From Geomesophilobacter sediminis (GTDB taxonomy: Bacteria > Desulfobacterota > Desulfuromonadia > Geobacterales > Geobacteraceae), in NCBI RefSeq assembly GCF_016458275.1, contig NZ_JAEMHM010000015.1:85099-149098 (forward strand): a stretch of 64,000 nt of DNA. Reading direction: 5' to 3'. Numbering within the stretch: position 1 is the first letter of the stretch; each line of letters begins with the position of its first letter. The position numbers were made by a program, and so were the translations under genes. The notes beneath the pieces were generated by a model. It was not told the DNA's origin and did no database searches. It saw only the letters and a program-made list of their open reading frames with translations. Of the stretch, positions 63,057 through 64,000 are shown in pieces.

Positions 63057-63555
63057 GATGCCCCCTTCTGCTCCTATTTAATTTTTGGCTCTCGAAACGT
63101 TATTCTGAGTAAAACAAACATCCTTCTCAGACAGTCAGCGAAAGGGCCCTTCGCAACCAAATAAAGCCTGATATCTCTTTATGTTACGATCCATCAGACT
63201 ACATTTACGCGACAGCTACCAACAGCGACACCCCAGAATTTCAACCGAAAAGCGGCACCTTGTTCTATTTTTTTGTCTACGCTATCTATTCTCTTGATAA
63301 CCAAAAGTCAATCAAAACTTTGTTCGGTTTGCGGGGTCTCCAGTACGTATCGGCCCGGACCCCAACATTCTGAAACGGTTTCGCATTCACTCCCGATGAG
63401 AAAATGGCACCAGACCGAGACAGACAGAAGCATACCAGGGAGCAGTGAACGCGCTCCTTTTTCATTCATGCACGAGGCTCTCCCCAAGGATCTGCATCTC
63501 GAAGCAGGATAACTCTATGGTGCAGAAGGGTACTCCGAAAATCCGAACCTCATGC
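63057..63555. other. 500-bp AT-rich intergenic region between sucC and the tandem repeat
   Basis: Control region of sucCD and of whatever lies to the right. A near-palindrome GCGAA-N7-TTCGC lies at 63138-63154. A weak terminator-like hairpin GGAGC-N9-GCTCC-TTTTT is near 63436-63462. A 79-codon frame (63273-63512) has no recognisable features. Confidence 0.45.
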
Positions 63556-64000
63556 CGGCAAATCCGAAGAGGTGGTCAATAAATCCGAAATGGTGGTCAG
63601 CAAACCCGAAGAGGTAGTCCGTAAATCCAGAGGGATGGTCAGTAAATCCGGAGGGATGGTCGGCAAATCCGAAGAGGTGGTCAGCAAATCCGAAGAGGTG
63701 GTCAGCAAATCCGACGAGGTGGTCAGCAAATCCGAAGAGGTGGTCAGCAAATCCGACGAGGTGGTCAGCAAATCCGGCGAGGTGGTCAGCAAATCCGACG
63801 AGGTGGTCAGCAAATCCGACGCGGTGGTCAGCAAATCCAAAGTGGTGGTCAGCAAATCCGAAGAGGTGGTCAGCAAATCCGAAGAGGTGGTCAGCAAATC
63901 CGAGGAGGTGGTCAGCAAATCCAAGGAGGTGGTCAGCAAATCCAAGGAGGTGGTCAGCAAATCCAAGGAGGTGGTCAGCAAATCCAAGGAGGTGGTCAGC
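63556..64000. repeat. 21-bp tandem repeat array (minisatellite), cut by the window end
   Basis: Consensus unit ggtggtcagcaaatccga(a/c)ga, 21 bp; 20 full units from 63571 to 63990 plus a partial one, with degenerate copies on the left. Since 21 is a multiple of 3, frames persist: plus strand heptad VVSKSEE (open from ATG 63590 to the edge), minus strand heptad DLLTTSS (ending at TGA 63550). Either could be coding. Units differ at a few positions, mostly next to the GAA/GAG codons; the right end is the most uniform. Confidence 0.9.

Noticed and set aside
63556..64000. CRISPR array
   Set aside because: Units are contiguous 21-bp direct repeats without spacers and without cas genes nearby.

Overview
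The window looks like chromosomal DNA of a Geobacter-like bacterium (order Geobacterales; Geobacter, Geomonas or Citrifermentans type). The grounds are the high-GC coding regions, three multiheme c-type cytochromes (7, 15 and 12 CxxCH motifs), many sensor kinases and GGDEF/EAL proteins, a DUF116 gene beside def-fmt, and rpoH behind a CIRCE operator. Genus and species cannot be fixed from the sequence alone. No rRNA, tRNA, phage, insertion sequence or CRISPR array was seen.

Layout. 1-7600 is a redox-sensing and electron-transfer locus: a histidine kinase with two heme-c-like motifs in its periplasmic domain, a convergent NtrC-type regulator, a membrane-anchored heptaheme cytochrome carrying an EF-hand, a 15-heme cytochrome made of five three-heme repeats, a kinase-less relative of the sensor, and a small membrane protein. 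7725-11036 is thiSGE followed by a radical-SAM protein and a fumarylacetoacetase-fold enzyme. 11301-15315 (minus strand) has a GGDEF/EAL protein coupled to a periplasmic binding protein, a YaaR protein and a cold-shock protein. 15539-21359 (minus) is ppdK and glyQS. 21845-29523 has a second GGDEF/EAL protein with no ordinary start codon, a membrane C13 peptidase, an inactive-looking rhodanese fused to YceI, a ROK kinase and an aminotransferase. 29617-31583 encodes envelope proteins. 31819-34871 has a mercuric-reductase-like flavoprotein, a helical-repeat protein and an NlpC/P60 hydrolase. 35162-38671 (minus) is a five-gene def-fmt-DUF116-deacetylase-DUF3147 operon. 39431-41157 has a 12-heme cytochrome with a strong promoter, then DUF948 and YtxH proteins. 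41396-50370 is mainly envelope, cell-wall and lipid genes with a rhodanese/DoxX pair and a PAS kinase. 50494-57424 holds rpoH, ilvE, clpB and a Ste24-like protease. 57513-63056 has a low-complexity lipoprotein, glgA and sucCD. A 21-bp tandem repeat begins near 63556 and runs off the right edge.

Connections. The first 7.6 kb can be read as a unit in which heme-containing sensors read periplasmic redox state and a sigma-54 activator adjusts production of wire-like cytochromes; this is inference. RpoH and ClpB are the heat-shock part: CIRCE places rpoH under HrcA, and the clpB promoter partly fits a sigma-32 promoter. PpdK, GlgA, SucCD and IlvE are central metabolism.

Intergenic DNA carries at least three dispersed repeat families: a 24-bp REP-like palindrome, in places as inverted pairs (REPIN-like), a CCCTCACCC-type hairpin element and an AATCCCCC-type hairpin element. 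Three tail-to-tail gene pairs overlap at their 3' ends by 23 to 43 bp.
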